Shown here in pieces: positions 38,462-47,324 of a DNA stretch of 64,000 bases. The position numbers were made by a program, and so were the translations under genes. A model generated the notes under the pieces. It was not told the origin of the DNA, ran no database searches, and was given only the letters and a program-made list of their open reading frames with translations. Position 1 is the first letter of the stretch, and every line of letters begins with the position of its first letter. This DNA is from Arthrobacter cupressi (GTDB lineage: Bacteria; Actinomycetota; Actinomycetes; Actinomycetales; Micrococcaceae): the NCBI RefSeq assembly GCF_900099975.1, contig NZ_FNEI01000003.1, positions 280,338 through 344,337 of the forward strand, given 5' to 3'.

Positions 38462-40621
38462 TTAGGCCGGCGCGGACGCGATCCCCGGGGCCAGGAAGCG
38501 TCTGCCGTTGACCCGTTCGGAGGCGCCCGTCCGGTCCAGGTACGGGGTGATCCCGCCCAGGAACATCGGCCAGCCCGCGCCGAGGATGACGCAGAGGTCG
38601 ATGTCCTCGGGACCTGCCACCACGCCCTCCTGGAGCATGAGTCCGATCTCCTCGGCCAGCGCCTCCTGCGTCCGGCGGAGCACTTCCTCCGCGGTGGAGG
38701 GGGAGTTGCCGAATGACATCAGGGACAGCGTCTCCTCGGGGATGACCCGGGAGCCGTCGGGTCTTTCGACCCAGAGGGTTTTCACGCCGTTGTCGATCAG
38801 CTTCTGCAGGTTGTGTGAGACCGGGAACCGTTCCCCGAAGGCGGCGTGCAGGGATTCCTGCACGTGCTGGGCCACCGGCAGGCCCACCATCGCAGCCAGC
38901 GTGAAGGGTGACATCGGCAGCCCCATCGGCCGCAGCGCATCATCGGCAACCTCGGCGGGGGTGCCTTCGTCGAACGCGGCGATTACCTCGCCCATGAGGC
39001 GCAGGAGGATGCGGTTCACCACGAACGCGGCGGCGTCCTTGACCAGCACCGCCGTCTTCTTCAGGCCCTTGGCCAGTTCGAACGCGGTGGCGAGGACGGC
39101 CTCGTCGGTCTGGGGCGCGCGCACGATCTCCAGGAGCGGCATCACGGCCACGGGGTTGAAGAAGTGGAAGCCCACCAGGCGCTCGGGATGCCGGAGGCCC
39201 TCGGCCATCGCGGTCACGGAGAGCGAGGAGGTGTTTGTGGCCAGGATGCACTCGGTGGAGACAATGGCTTCCAGCTCGGCGAATACCTGTTTCTTGACGT
39301 TGAGCTCCTCGAACACCGCCTCGATCACGAAGTCGGCGTCGGCGAAGGCCTCCTTGGACACCGAACCCGTCACCAGCGCCTTGGTGCGGTTGGCCGCGTC
39401 CGGGCTGATGCGCTTCTTGCCCAGCAGCTTGTCCACCTCCGCATGGACATAGGCCACGCCCTTGTCCACGCGCTCCTGGTCGATGTCCGTCATGACCACG
39501 GGAACCTTGAGCTGGCGGGCGAACAGCAGCGCCAACTGGCCCGCCATCAGGCCTGCGCCGACGACGCCGGCCTTGGTCACCGGTCGGGCGAGCTTCCGGT
39601 CCGGTGCGCCGGCGGGTCGCTTGGAGCGCTTCTGCACCAGGTCCAGGAAGGCGTAGACGGTGGAACGGAACTCGTCCGTCTGCATCAGGCCGGCGAGGGT
39701 TTCGCATTCGAGGGCCGCGGACTCCGCCTGGCCCAGGGTGCGGTTGGCTTCCATAATGTCCAGCACCTTGGCCGGGGCGGGGGAGGCGTTGGAGGTCTTG
39801 GCCTCCACGAACGCCCGCCCGCCCTCGATGGCGGCGGCCCAGCGCTCCGCCACGGCGGGATCGGATGGGTCAACGGCGTTGCGGCGCTCCGGGACCGTTT
39901 CACCGGCGATGACCCGCGCGGCCCAGGCGATGGACTGTTCCAGGAAATCGGCGGGCTCGAAGAGGGCATCGGCAATGCCCAGTTCGAAGGCCTGCGGTCC
40001 GCTCAGGGTGCGGTTGTTGCTCAGCGGGTTTTCGATCATCACCTTGACGGCGTTCTCGGGGCCGATGAGCCGCGGCAGCAGGTACACCCCGCCCCAGCCG
40101 GGGACAAGGCCGAGCACGGCTTCCGGCAGGGCGAGGGCGCCGGCGCCGGTGGACACCGTGCGGTAGCTGGACTGCAGGGCGATCTCGAGGCCGCCGCCCA
40201 GTGCCAGGCCGTTGATGAAGGCGAAGCTCGGTACCCCCAGCGAGGCCAGGGTGCCGTAGACGTCGTGGCCCAGCTGCGCCATCCAGAGCCCGTGTTCGCG
40301 CTCGCGCAGGGTCTTGACGGCGGACAGGTCGGCGCCGGCCACCAGGAAGTACGGCTTGCCGGTCACCCCGACGCCCACGATCTCGCCGCGGGCGGCCCGT
40401 TCCTTCAGGCCTTCCAGGACGGTGCCGAGCTCCACCAAGGTCTTCGGGCCCAGGGTGGTGGGCTTGCTGTGGTCGAGGTCGTTGTCCAGGGTGATCAGCG
40501 CGAAGGTGCCGGCACTCTCCTTCCCGTCGACCGCGGGGAGCACGATGTCCTGGACGTAGGAGTGGGTGACCGTTTCGTCGGGGAAGAGGTCGGCCAGTTT
40601 GCGGAAATCTGCGGCGCTCAT
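38462..40621 (-). CDS. fadB: Fatty acid oxidation multifunctional protein, enoyl-CoA hydratase/3-hydroxyacyl-CoA dehydrogenase
   Basis: A 719-residue protein with an N-terminal crotonase domain (about 25-260) and a C-terminal NAD-dependent 3-hydroxyacyl-CoA dehydrogenase (about 345-719). The dehydrogenase has the Rossmann motif GAGLMAGQLA near residue 355, LATNTSSLSV, and the catalytic His-containing VGFHFFNP near 500. Together they hydrate enoyl-CoA and oxidise the product to 3-ketoacyl-CoA. The ATG at 40621 overlaps the thiolase stop in ATGA. A longer open frame continues over the thiolase but is a shadow. Also known as fadJ in some annotations. Confidence 0.95.
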   Translation of the reverse strand: MSAADFRKLADLFPDETVTHSYVQDIVLPAVDGKESAGTFALITLDNDLDHSKPTTLGPKTLVELGTVLEGLKERAARGEIVGVGVTGKPYFLVAGADLSAVKTLREREHGLWMAQLGHDVYGTLASLGVPSFAFINGLALGGGLEIALQSSYRTVSTGAGALALPEAVLGLVPGWGGVYLLPRLIGPENAVKVMIENPLSNNRTLSGPQAFELGIADALFEPADFLEQSIAWAARVIAGETVPERRNAVDPSDPAVAERWAAAIEGGRAFVEAKTSNASPAPAKVLDIMEANRTLGQAESAALECETLAGLMQTDEFRSTVYAFLDLVQKRSKRPAGAPDRKLARPVTKAGVVGAGLMAGQLALLFARQLKVPVVMTDIDQERVDKGVAYVHAEVDKLLGKKRISPDAANRTKALVTGSVSKEAFADADFVIEAVFEELNVKKQVFAELEAIVSTECILATNTSSLSVTAMAEGLRHPERLVGFHFFNPVAVMPLLEIVRAPQTDEAVLATAFELAKGLKKTAVLVKDAAAFVVNRILLRLMGEVIAAFDEGTPAEVADDALRPMGLPMSPFTLAAMVGLPVAQHVQESLHAAFGERFPVSHNLQKLIDNGVKTLWVERPDGSRVIPEETLSLMSFGNSPSTAEEVLRRTQEALAEEIGLMLQEGVVAGPEDIDLCVILGAGWPMFLGGITPYLDRTGASERVNGRRFLAPGIASAPA

Positions 40622-41895
40622 GCGGCGGCTCCCTTGCTGTTGGTGCTGCTGGTCTCTGTGGTGCCGGTGGCGGCAGTGTAGTCCGGGTGGTGGGGGTTCT
40701 CCCAGATCACGGCGGCACCCATGCCCAGGCCGATGCACATGGTGGTGATGCCGTACCGCACCGAGGGATCTTCCTCGAACTGCCGGGCCAGCTGGTTCAT
40801 GAGCCTGACGCCCGAGGACGCGAGCGGATGCCCGACGGCGATCGCCCCGCCGTAGCGGTTGACCCGCGGGTCGTCGTCGGCGATTCCGTAGTGGTCCAGG
40901 AAGCTGAGGACCTGCACGGCGAAGGCCTCGTTGATTTCGAACAGGCCGATGTCCTGGATCGAGAGGCCCGCATTCTTCAGGGCTTTTTCGGTGGCCGGCA
41001 CCGGCCCGATGCCCATGACCTCGGGCTCGACGCCGGCGAACGCGTACGCCACCAGGCGCATCTTGACGTTCAGGCCCAGGTCCTCCGCCGCCTCCGAGGA
41101 GGCGAGGAGCGCCGCCGTCGCGCCGTCGTTCAAGCCCGCGGCATTGCCCGCGGTGACGCGGCCGTGCGGGCGGAACGGTGTGCGCAGTTCGGCGAGGTCG
41201 GCCACGGTGGTTCCGGGCCGGGGCGGTTCGTCCACGCTGTGCAGGGCCCATCCGGCGCCGGGCTTCTTCGCTGCCACGGGCACCAGGTCCGGCTGGATCT
41301 GCTTGTGCGCGTAGGCCTTTGCCAGCTTCGCCTGCGAGGCCGCGGCGTAGGCGTCGGTGCGTTCCTTGGTGATGGCCGGGAAGCGGTCGTGCAGGTTTTC
41401 GGCCGTGTTGCCCATGTTCAGGGCCGCGGGATCCACGAGGCGCTCGGACATGAAACGCGGGTTCGGGTCGGCCCCGGCTCCCATGGGGTGGTTGCCCATG
41501 TGCTCCACCCCGCCGGCGATCACGACGTCGTAGGCGCCGAAGCCGATGCCGCTCGCCGTCGTCGTCACCGCCGTCATGGCGCCCGCGCACATGCGGTCGA
41601 TCGCGAAGCCGGGAACCGTGCGGGGGAGGCCGGCCAGCAAGGCGGCGGTGCGGCCGATGGTCAGGCCCTGGTCGCCGGTCTGGGTGGTGGCGGCGATGGC
41701 CACCTCGTCCACGCGTTCCGCGGGCAGGGAAGGGTTGCGCCGCATCAGTTCGCGGATGCACTTGACCACGAGGTCGTCGGCCCGGGTCCCGGCGTAGATG
41801 CCCTTCTCCCCGGCCTTGCCGAACGGCGTGCGCACTCCGTCGACGAAGACGACGTCGCGGACCGTGCGCTGCTGTGTGTTCCCGCTGGGACTCAT
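40618..41895 (-). CDS. fadA: Acetyl-CoA C-acyltransferase (beta-oxidation thiolase)
   Basis: A 425-residue thiolase that cleaves 3-ketoacyl-CoA to acetyl-CoA. The nucleophilic Cys is in DRMCAGAMTAV near residue 102, EINEAFAVQ near 330, the His in VGHPLASSGVR near 355, and the second Cys in TTMCIGLGMGAA near 386. The usual GHPxGxSG has Ala in place of the Gly, as in some FadA/FadI-like enzymes. The C-tail is Thr/Ser-rich. A 16-bp perfect palindrome lies about 48 nt upstream of the start, probably the operator for this two-gene operon. Confidence 0.95.
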   Translation of the reverse strand: MSPSGNTQQRTVRDVVFVDGVRTPFGKAGEKGIYAGTRADDLVVKCIRELMRRNPSLPAERVDEVAIAATTQTGDQGLTIGRTAALLAGLPRTVPGFAIDRMCAGAMTAVTTTASGIGFGAYDVVIAGGVEHMGNHPMGAGADPNPRFMSERLVDPAALNMGNTAENLHDRFPAITKERTDAYAAASQAKLAKAYAHKQIQPDLVPVAAKKPGAGWALHSVDEPPRPGTTVADLAELRTPFRPHGRVTAGNAAGLNDGATAALLASSEAAEDLGLNVKMRLVAYAFAGVEPEVMGIGPVPATEKALKNAGLSIQDIGLFEINEAFAVQVLSFLDHYGIADDDPRVNRYGGAIAVGHPLASSGVRLMNQLARQFEEDPSVRYGITTMCIGLGMGAAVIWENPHHPDYTAATGTTETSSTNSKGAAA

Positions 41896-41942
41896 GTGTA
41901 CTCCTCTTCGAGACAGGGATTCAGGACTGATTCCGGGACAAT

Positions 41943-41958
41943 GTTACTCGCGAGTAAC
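41943..41958. promoter_or_regulatory. Perfect 16-bp palindrome upstream of fadA-fadB
   Basis: GTTACTCGCGAGTAAC is its own reverse complement and lies 48 nt before the fadA start, in the intergenic region shared with the divergent membrane protein gene. Perfect palindromes of this length and base make-up are typical TetR-family operators, and fatty acid degradation genes are usual targets. I cannot name the regulator. Confidence 0.55.
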
Positions 41959-42062
41959 TTTGGGGGCAAGGCCGGCGGAACGGGCGGAAATCCCCCGGAC
42001 GGGGGAACGCATCCACCCGTCGCGGGGATCAGGCGCGGACCGGCCCGCGGGAGGGTTGAAGC

Positions 42063-43193
42063 ATGACTACTAACCAAGGCAACACAAAGAACGAAGCAAC
42101 CACCCTGGCCGAAGCGTCCCGTGCAGGCAGAGCCCTGCGCAGGCCGGCGGCCCTGACGGCGGTCCTTGCCGCACTCTACGCGCTCGCCGGCGTCATCGCG
42201 GGATTGTCCGGCGGCCCGTTTCCCGTGGGTGACGGCGATCCCTACTCCATGGCCCTGCTCTACAAGGCACCCAACGCGTTGCTTGGCTGGGGGCTGACGG
42301 CGCTCGCCGGCATCGCCGCGCTGCTGGCCACGCTCGCGGCCGTCACCGCCAACCGGGACCGGTCAGTTCCCGGCCTGCGGGTGGCGGTGACGGCGATCGC
42401 GGCAGTGATGGGCCTGACGGCGCTGGTCCTGGTGGGGGACGCCCGACTGCTCTCCGTCCTGGGCTACATCCCGGTGATCATCGCGAAAGTCGCCTACGAT
42501 CCCCAGATCCAGCAGGCCATACCCCGGCTGCTCGATCCCGCACAGTTGAACCTGGTGGTCCTCGCCGTAGGGGCTGCCCAGTGGGCGGCGCTCGCAGTCG
42601 CCGTGAACCGCCGGGCCCGGAACGCCTGTGCAAAATGCGGCCGCAGCGAGCGGACGGTGGACGGTCCCTTCAGTGCGCAAGCTGCCGCCCGCTGGGGACG
42701 CAGCGCCGTGGCAGTCGCGGTGTTCGTCCCGCTGGTCTACGCCGTAACCCGGATCTGCTGGGCCTTCGGCATCCCGCTTGGCGTGGAACCGACCCTCTTG
42801 GACGGGATGCAGGGGCAGGGAATGGACACCAGCGCCCTGGGCCTCGGTGGCATGGCGGTCCTCGGTTCCGTGCTGACTCTGGGGTTGGTCCAGCGCTGGG
42901 GCGAAGTCTTCCCCCGCTGGATTCCCCGTGCCGGCGGCAAGCGCGTGCCGATCGGGCTGGCCGTGGTTCCGGCCGCCTTCGTCGCGATGGCCATCATCCC
43001 GGCGTCGGTCACCATGCTCATGATGGCCGGTCTGCCCTCCGAAGGCACCATCCCGGGATTCAGCCTTACCAACTGGGCGCCGCTGGGACCAACCTTCCTC
43101 TGGCCGCTCTGGGGCGTGGCACTGGGCGCGGCCACCCTGGCGTACTGGCTGCGGCGGCGCGGCGCCTGCGCCACGTGCCACCGCGTCGGCTGA
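42063..43193 (+). CDS. Multi-pass membrane protein with two CxxC motifs, upstream of a two-component system
   Basis: A 376-residue membrane protein with about nine transmembrane segments. I do not recognise a family. After a charged N-terminus of about 30 residues comes a hydrophobic pattern that includes a segment near 170-190 followed by the loop ACAKCGRSERTVDG, and the C-terminus ends ACATCHRVG after the last membrane segment. The two CxxC pairs lie on loops of the same sidedness by simple counting, so they could form one zinc site. The last pair also reads CxxCH. Start ATG at 42063; the kinase gene starts 9 nt after the stop. Confidence 0.78.
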   Translation: MTTNQGNTKNEATTLAEASRAGRALRRPAALTAVLAALYALAGVIAGLSGGPFPVGDGDPYSMALLYKAPNALLGWGLTALAGIAALLATLAAVTANRDRSVPGLRVAVTAIAAVMGLTALVLVGDARLLSVLGYIPVIIAKVAYDPQIQQAIPRLLDPAQLNLVVLAVGAAQWAALAVAVNRRARNACAKCGRSERTVDGPFSAQAAARWGRSAVAVAVFVPLVYAVTRICWAFGIPLGVEPTLLDGMQGQGMDTSALGLGGMAVLGSVLTLGLVQRWGEVFPRWIPRAGGKRVPIGLAVVPAAFVAMAIIPASVTMLMMAGLPSEGTIPGFSLTNWAPLGPTFLWPLWGVALGAATLAYWLRRRGACATCHRVG

Positions 43194-43202
43194 TGGGGAA
43201 CA

Positions 43203-44480
43203 ATGTTGGCCGTGGGGAACTTGAGGTCTAACAAGGCACGGCTGTCCGCGGCGACGCGGACGGCCGTGTTCCTCATGATCGGCGGGCTGCTCGCCGTGCC
43301 CTATGCCGCCGTCGCCCTGTGGATTGTGCAACTGTGGCAGTTTGCCGGCGCCAACCCGCTGGCGGTGCCGAGCGGCCTCCTGATCGGAACCGGGCTGCTC
43401 GCCGTACCGTCAACCCTCGGAGTCATGCGGACGCTCGAACGCACCGCCGCCAACGAGCTCCTCGGCACGGCCATGGAGGAACCTGCCGGGACAACCCGGC
43501 TGGCCGACGTCGCCCGCGGCGCGCTCTGGTTCCTGGTGCACCTGCTGTCCGGGGCGCTCGCCGTTGCCGTGCTGGGATTCGTGCTGCCCACCCTGGCCGC
43601 GATCGCCCTCGCGCTCTTCGGCGGCGGCACCACCGGCCTCGCTCCGTTCACCGGACAACTGCTCCCGGGCGTCGAAACCGCTGCCGCCGCCTGGCTCCTG
43701 ACGGCCGCGGGCGCGGCGGCCCTCGCCCTGCTTTTCGGCGTGGCGAGCCAACTGCGGCTCTGGGCCGTGCTGCTGCTGGGTCCCTCCGAGCAGGCCAGGC
43801 TCGCGATCGCCGAGCGGGAAGCCCGCGAGCTCGCCCGGCGCAATGAACTGGCGAGGGAACTGCACGATTCGATCGGGCACGCCCTCACCGTCACCACCCT
43901 CCAGGCGGCCGCGGCGCGCAGGCTGCTCGCGGCGGAGCCGGACAAGGCCGCGGCGTCCATGGCGGCGGTGGAGCAGGCGGGCCGGGCAGCCCTGGAGGAA
44001 CTGGATTACGTCCTGGGAATCCTGCGTGCCCCCACGGACGGCTCCGGCAGCCTTCCGGAGCGCCTGCGCGAACTCATTGCCCGGCACCGTTCCCCGGGCC
44101 CGCCTGCCGAACTCCGCCTGGCCGGGGAGCTTTCCGCGATCCCGGACGCGGTTGCCGGGGAGCTCTACCGCATGGTCCAGGAGGGGCTGAGCAATGCGGC
44201 CAAGCATGCCCCGGAATCGGCGTGCACCGTGGCGTTGGAGGTGCATGGAAGTGCCGCTGCCGGATCGGTTGTGCTCCGGCTGGCCAACAAGCTCCCGACG
44301 GCGGTGCCCGCTGCTGCGGACCCCCGGCGCCTTCCCGGCGGCCGCGGCCTGGCCGGGCTGGCGGAGCGTGCCATGCTGCTCGGCGGTACGTTCGGGGCCG
44401 GGGAGGCCGACGGCATGTGGCAAGTGACGGCCGAGCTGCCCTGGGGTGGCCGCAGGACTCGTGGAAGCAGGGAAAAATGA
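43203..44480 (+). CDS. Two-component sensor histidine kinase (HisKA_3 type)
   Basis: A 425-residue kinase. The first half has about five membrane segments (residues about 18-185) and no recognisable ligand domain, so the signal is unknown. The phospho-acceptor His is in ARELHDSIGHALT (near residue 221), and the ATPase domain has ELYRMVQEGLSNAAKHAP and GRGLAGLAERA. HisKA_3 kinases usually pair with LuxR-type regulators, as here. The stop overlaps the regulator start in ATGA. Confidence 0.92.
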   Translation: MLAVGNLRSNKARLSAATRTAVFLMIGGLLAVPYAAVALWIVQLWQFAGANPLAVPSGLLIGTGLLAVPSTLGVMRTLERTAANELLGTAMEEPAGTTRLADVARGALWFLVHLLSGALAVAVLGFVLPTLAAIALALFGGGTTGLAPFTGQLLPGVETAAAAWLLTAAGAAALALLFGVASQLRLWAVLLLGPSEQARLAIAEREARELARRNELARELHDSIGHALTVTTLQAAAARRLLAAEPDKAAASMAAVEQAGRAALEELDYVLGILRAPTDGSGSLPERLRELIARHRSPGPPAELRLAGELSAIPDAVAGELYRMVQEGLSNAAKHAPESACTVALEVHGSAAAGSVVLRLANKLPTAVPAAADPRRLPGGRGLAGLAERAMLLGGTFGAGEADGMWQVTAELPWGGRRTRGSREK

Positions 44481-45160
44481 CCAAGCTCCTGATCGTGGAC
44501 GACGAACCGCTGGTGCGCTCCGGACTCCGGGCCATCCTCGAGGGTGAGCCCGGCCTGGAGGTGGTCGGCGAAGCCGGGGACGGCGCGGAGGTGCCGGCCC
44601 TTGCCGCCCGGCTTCGCCCCGACGTCGTCCTGATGGATGTCCGCATGCCCGGTATTGACGGAATCCAGGCCACACGGTTGCTCCTGGAAGGCCGTCGGCC
44701 GGTTGACGCAGGCGGGGCGACGGCCGGGCCGAAGGTGCTCGTCCTGACCACCTTCGGCAGCGACGACTACGTGTACGCGGCCCTGCGCTGCGGTGCGTCC
44801 GGTTTCCTGCTCAAGCGTTCCCGCCCGGAGGAGATCATCCAGGCCGTGCGGACCGTCGCGTCAGGGGACAGTGTGGTGTTCCCCGAGGCCGTACGGCAAC
44901 TCACCTTGCCGGGCCACGACGGAGCGGCCGGAAGGCTGCTTGGCACGCTGAGCGCGCGCGAAAAGGACGTCCTCACCGAACTGGCCGCCGGCCGGAACAA
45001 TGCCGAGATCGCGTCCGCGCTCTACCTCAGCCCCGAAACGGTCAAGAGCCACGTGGCCTCCCTGCTCGGCAAGCTGCGCGTGCGGGACCGCACCCAGGCG
45101 GTGATCCTGGCGTACGAGACGGGTTTCATCAGACCCGGCACGCGGCCCAGCGGCGGCTAG
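44477..45160 (+). CDS. LuxR-family response regulator
   Basis: A 227-residue regulator. The receiver domain has the acidic pair DDE at residues 8-10, the phospho-acceptor Asp in VVLMDVRMP near residue 53, and LLKRS at the conserved Lys. A loop of about 15 residues rich in Ala and Gly lies in the middle of the receiver, between MDVRMP and VLVLTTF. The C-terminal helix-turn-helix is LSAREKDVLTELAAGRNNAEIASALYL with ETVKSHVASLLGKLRVRDRTQAV. It probably controls its own operon or the upstream membrane protein. Its stop overlaps the stop of convergent RNase D. Confidence 0.94.
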   Translation: MTKLLIVDDEPLVRSGLRAILEGEPGLEVVGEAGDGAEVPALAARLRPDVVLMDVRMPGIDGIQATRLLLEGRRPVDAGGATAGPKVLVLTTFGSDDYVYAALRCGASGFLLKRSRPEEIIQAVRTVASGDSVVFPEAVRQLTLPGHDGAAGRLLGTLSAREKDVLTELAAGRNNAEIASALYLSPETVKSHVASLLGKLRVRDRTQAVILAYETGFIRPGTRPSGG

Positions 45161-46482
45161 CCGGCGGACTTTTCCCTGGCGTCCTTCGACGGCAGCCGAT
45201 CCGGGTGCAGGCTCGCCTCGGCCAGGATCGGCGCCGTGATGGCGATCTGCCATTCCCGGGCACCGAGTTCACGCAGTTCCGCGCCGACGGTCTCCGGGGT
45301 GATGTCCGACGGCGGCCGCCACAGCACGCGGCGCAGGTAGTCGGGCGTGAGGAGGTTCTCCACCGGCAGCTTCAGTTCCTCCGCGGCCGCCTGCAGGCGG
45401 GGACGGGCGGTCGCCAGCCGGGCGGCGGCGTCGGGATCCCGGTCCGCCCACACACGCGGCGGGGGCGGGGCGTTGGTGGGCAGGTGCAGTGGCGGGAGCT
45501 CGTCCAGGCCGCGGGCGACGGAGATGCAGCGCAGCCAGCGCGGTGCTTCCCGCTGGGCCGCCCTGCCGTGGAAGCCTTTGGTGGCCAGCAGTTGGGGAAC
45601 GGTGGAGGGCAGGGACTTGGCGGCCGCCACCAGGGCGGAGTCCGGGATGAGCCGGCCGGGGGCGACGTCACGCTTGCGGGCCAGCTGGTCCCGTTCCACC
45701 CAGAGCTCGCGGACAGCTGCCAGCTGGCGCCGGTCCCGGATCTGGTGCAGTCCCGAGGTCTTGCGCCAGGGGTCCACCCGCGGGGCCGGGATGCCGTTCG
45801 CGAGGATCCCGGCGAACTCCTGCTCCGCGAACTCCAGTTTGCCGTCCGCCTCAAGCAGTTCGATCAGTTCCTCGCGCAGTTCGGCGAGGACTTCGACGTC
45901 GAGCGCGGCGTAGCGCAGCCAAGGCTCCGGAAGGGGCCGGGTGGACCAGTCCGCCGCGGAATGTTCCTTCGCCAGGCCGAAGCCCAGGAGCTGTTCGATG
46001 ACGGCGGCCAGCCCCACCCGCGGCAAGCCGGCCAGGCGGGCGGCGAGTTCGGTGTCGAAGAGCTTGTCCGGCCACATGCCGAGTTCGGCGAGGCAGGGCA
46101 GGTCTTGCGTGGAGGCGTGCAGGATCCATTCGACGCCGGAAAGGGCCTCGTTGATGATCTTCAAGTCATCGAACGGCTCGGGGTCGATCAGCCAGGTTCC
46201 GGCTCCTTCGCGCCTGATTTGCACCAGGAAGGCGCGCTGTCCGTAGCGGAAACCGGAGGCGCGCTCGGCGTCCACCCCGGCGGGGCCGGTTCCGGCGGCG
46301 ATGGCCGCCGCGCAGCGTTCCAGGCCGGCGAGCGTGTCGATGACGAGCGGAACGCCCTCGCGCGGGGCGTCGAGGTCGATCACCTCGGGGATGGGGTTGT
46401 CGAAGCCTTCCACCGTGATGTGGGGGGCGGGTTCAGCAGCCGGGCCGCCGGCTGTGTTGGGTTCCAGGTTTTCAGGACTCAT
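45157..46482 (-). CDS. Ribonuclease D-like 3'-5' exoribonuclease
   Basis: A 441-residue protein with a DEDDy exonuclease domain (about 45-230) followed by an HRDC domain (about 250-330) and a second helical domain. Exo I is GVDAERASG, Exo II is HASTQDLPCL, and Exo III has the Tyr in RYAALDVEVLAEL. RNase D trims the 3' ends of tRNA and other stable RNAs. DUF3000 lies upstream on the same strand with a 91 nt gap, a pairing I associate with actinobacteria. Confidence 0.92.
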   Translation of the reverse strand: MSPENLEPNTAGGPAAEPAPHITVEGFDNPIPEVIDLDAPREGVPLVIDTLAGLERCAAAIAAGTGPAGVDAERASGFRYGQRAFLVQIRREGAGTWLIDPEPFDDLKIINEALSGVEWILHASTQDLPCLAELGMWPDKLFDTELAARLAGLPRVGLAAVIEQLLGFGLAKEHSAADWSTRPLPEPWLRYAALDVEVLAELREELIELLEADGKLEFAEQEFAGILANGIPAPRVDPWRKTSGLHQIRDRRQLAAVRELWVERDQLARKRDVAPGRLIPDSALVAAAKSLPSTVPQLLATKGFHGRAAQREAPRWLRCISVARGLDELPPLHLPTNAPPPPRVWADRDPDAAARLATARPRLQAAAEELKLPVENLLTPDYLRRVLWRPPSDITPETVGAELRELGAREWQIAITAPILAEASLHPDRLPSKDAREKSAG

Positions 46483-46573
46483 GGTGCCTTACAGTCTAGC
46501 GATTCTGCCCGGACCGGGGATGGCAACAGCCGGCGCCGGACCGCAGGGGAGCGCGCATGCGGGGGCGGGGCAT

Positions 46574-47230
46574 TCAGTTCAGGCGCCGGGACGGGAGCGG
46601 CGTCACTCCCGGCGGCAGGGGCGGAAGGCCGGCGAAGGTGCAGACCATGTCGGACCAGGCTTCGAGGTGGGCCCCGGCGTCGGGGGTGACGGGGGTCCAG
46701 GAGGCCCGCAGCTCAATGTCGATCGTCTCCGGCCGGCCGGCGAGGGTCCCGAAGCTCTCCGAGAGGATCCTGGTCGCCGTGCCGCCCGCCGCCCGGTAGC
46801 GGGCGCCGTGGTTCTCCAACGCTTCGACCAGCCAGGTCCAGGCGACGGGCCCCAGCATCGCGTCGTTGCCCATGTCCGGCTCCAGCTGGGCGCGGATGTA
46901 GGTCACGATCCGGAATTCACCTTCCCAGACTGCGGAACCTTCCGGATCGTGCAGCAGGATGAAGCGGCCCGTGGCGAGTTCGCTGTCCTCGTCGTCGTCC
47001 GGCGACGCCGGGCTCTCCGCCGCGAAGGCCAGCGCGGCGGGGCCGTGGACGGGCCTCTGGCGGGTCCTGGGTGCGTGGCTGAAGACCTCGGCCCCCATGG
47101 CGACGGCGTACGGGGCGAGCCGGGTGGGCGCCGGGATTTCGCCGAGCTTCAGCTCGGGCCGGCACTGGGCCTTTCGGAGTGTTCCCAAGGCGTGAAGAAA
47201 GTCCTCAGGAAGCTGTGAGAGAGCGTTCAC
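46574..47230 (-). CDS. DUF3000-family protein
   Basis: A 218-residue soluble protein that matches the actinobacterial DUF3000 family of unknown function. Landmarks are ALGTLRKAQCRPELKLGEIP, PTRLAPYAVAMGAEV and AWTWLVEALENHGARY. Start is a GTG at 47230. It is found upstream of ribonuclease D here and in related genomes as far as I recall. No catalytic motif is evident. Confidence 0.87.
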   Translation of the reverse strand: MNALSQLPEDFLHALGTLRKAQCRPELKLGEIPAPTRLAPYAVAMGAEVFSHAPRTRQRPVHGPAALAFAAESPASPDDDEDSELATGRFILLHDPEGSAVWEGEFRIVTYIRAQLEPDMGNDAMLGPVAWTWLVEALENHGARYRAAGGTATRILSESFGTLAGRPETIDIELRASWTPVTPDAGAHLEAWSDMVCTFAGLPPLPPGVTPLPSRRLN

Positions 47231-47245
47231 CTTGGCAGATTATGT

Positions 47246-47285
47246 GTCCGGGGCGGCGAAATCCCGTAGCCACGCCGCCCCGGAC
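47246..47285 (-). terminator. GC-rich stem-loop after the threonine aldolase gene
   Basis: A perfect 13-bp stem GTCCGGGGCGGCG with CGCCGCCCCGGAC and a 14-nt loop lies 40 nt downstream of the ltaE stop and before the DUF3000 start. There is no run of T after it, so it may act as a partial terminator or a processing barrier. Confidence 0.45.
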
Positions 47286-47324
47286 CAGGCTGCACCCCCG
47301 AAGGGTGCGCCCGGGAGGTGGCGC

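Noticed and set aside
43150..43193. CATCH at the C-terminus of the membrane protein as a c-type heme site
   Set aside because: There is no signal for heme-lyase export and the motif is after a membrane segment; a paired CAKC elsewhere in the protein makes zinc more likely. Kept as a question in the findings.
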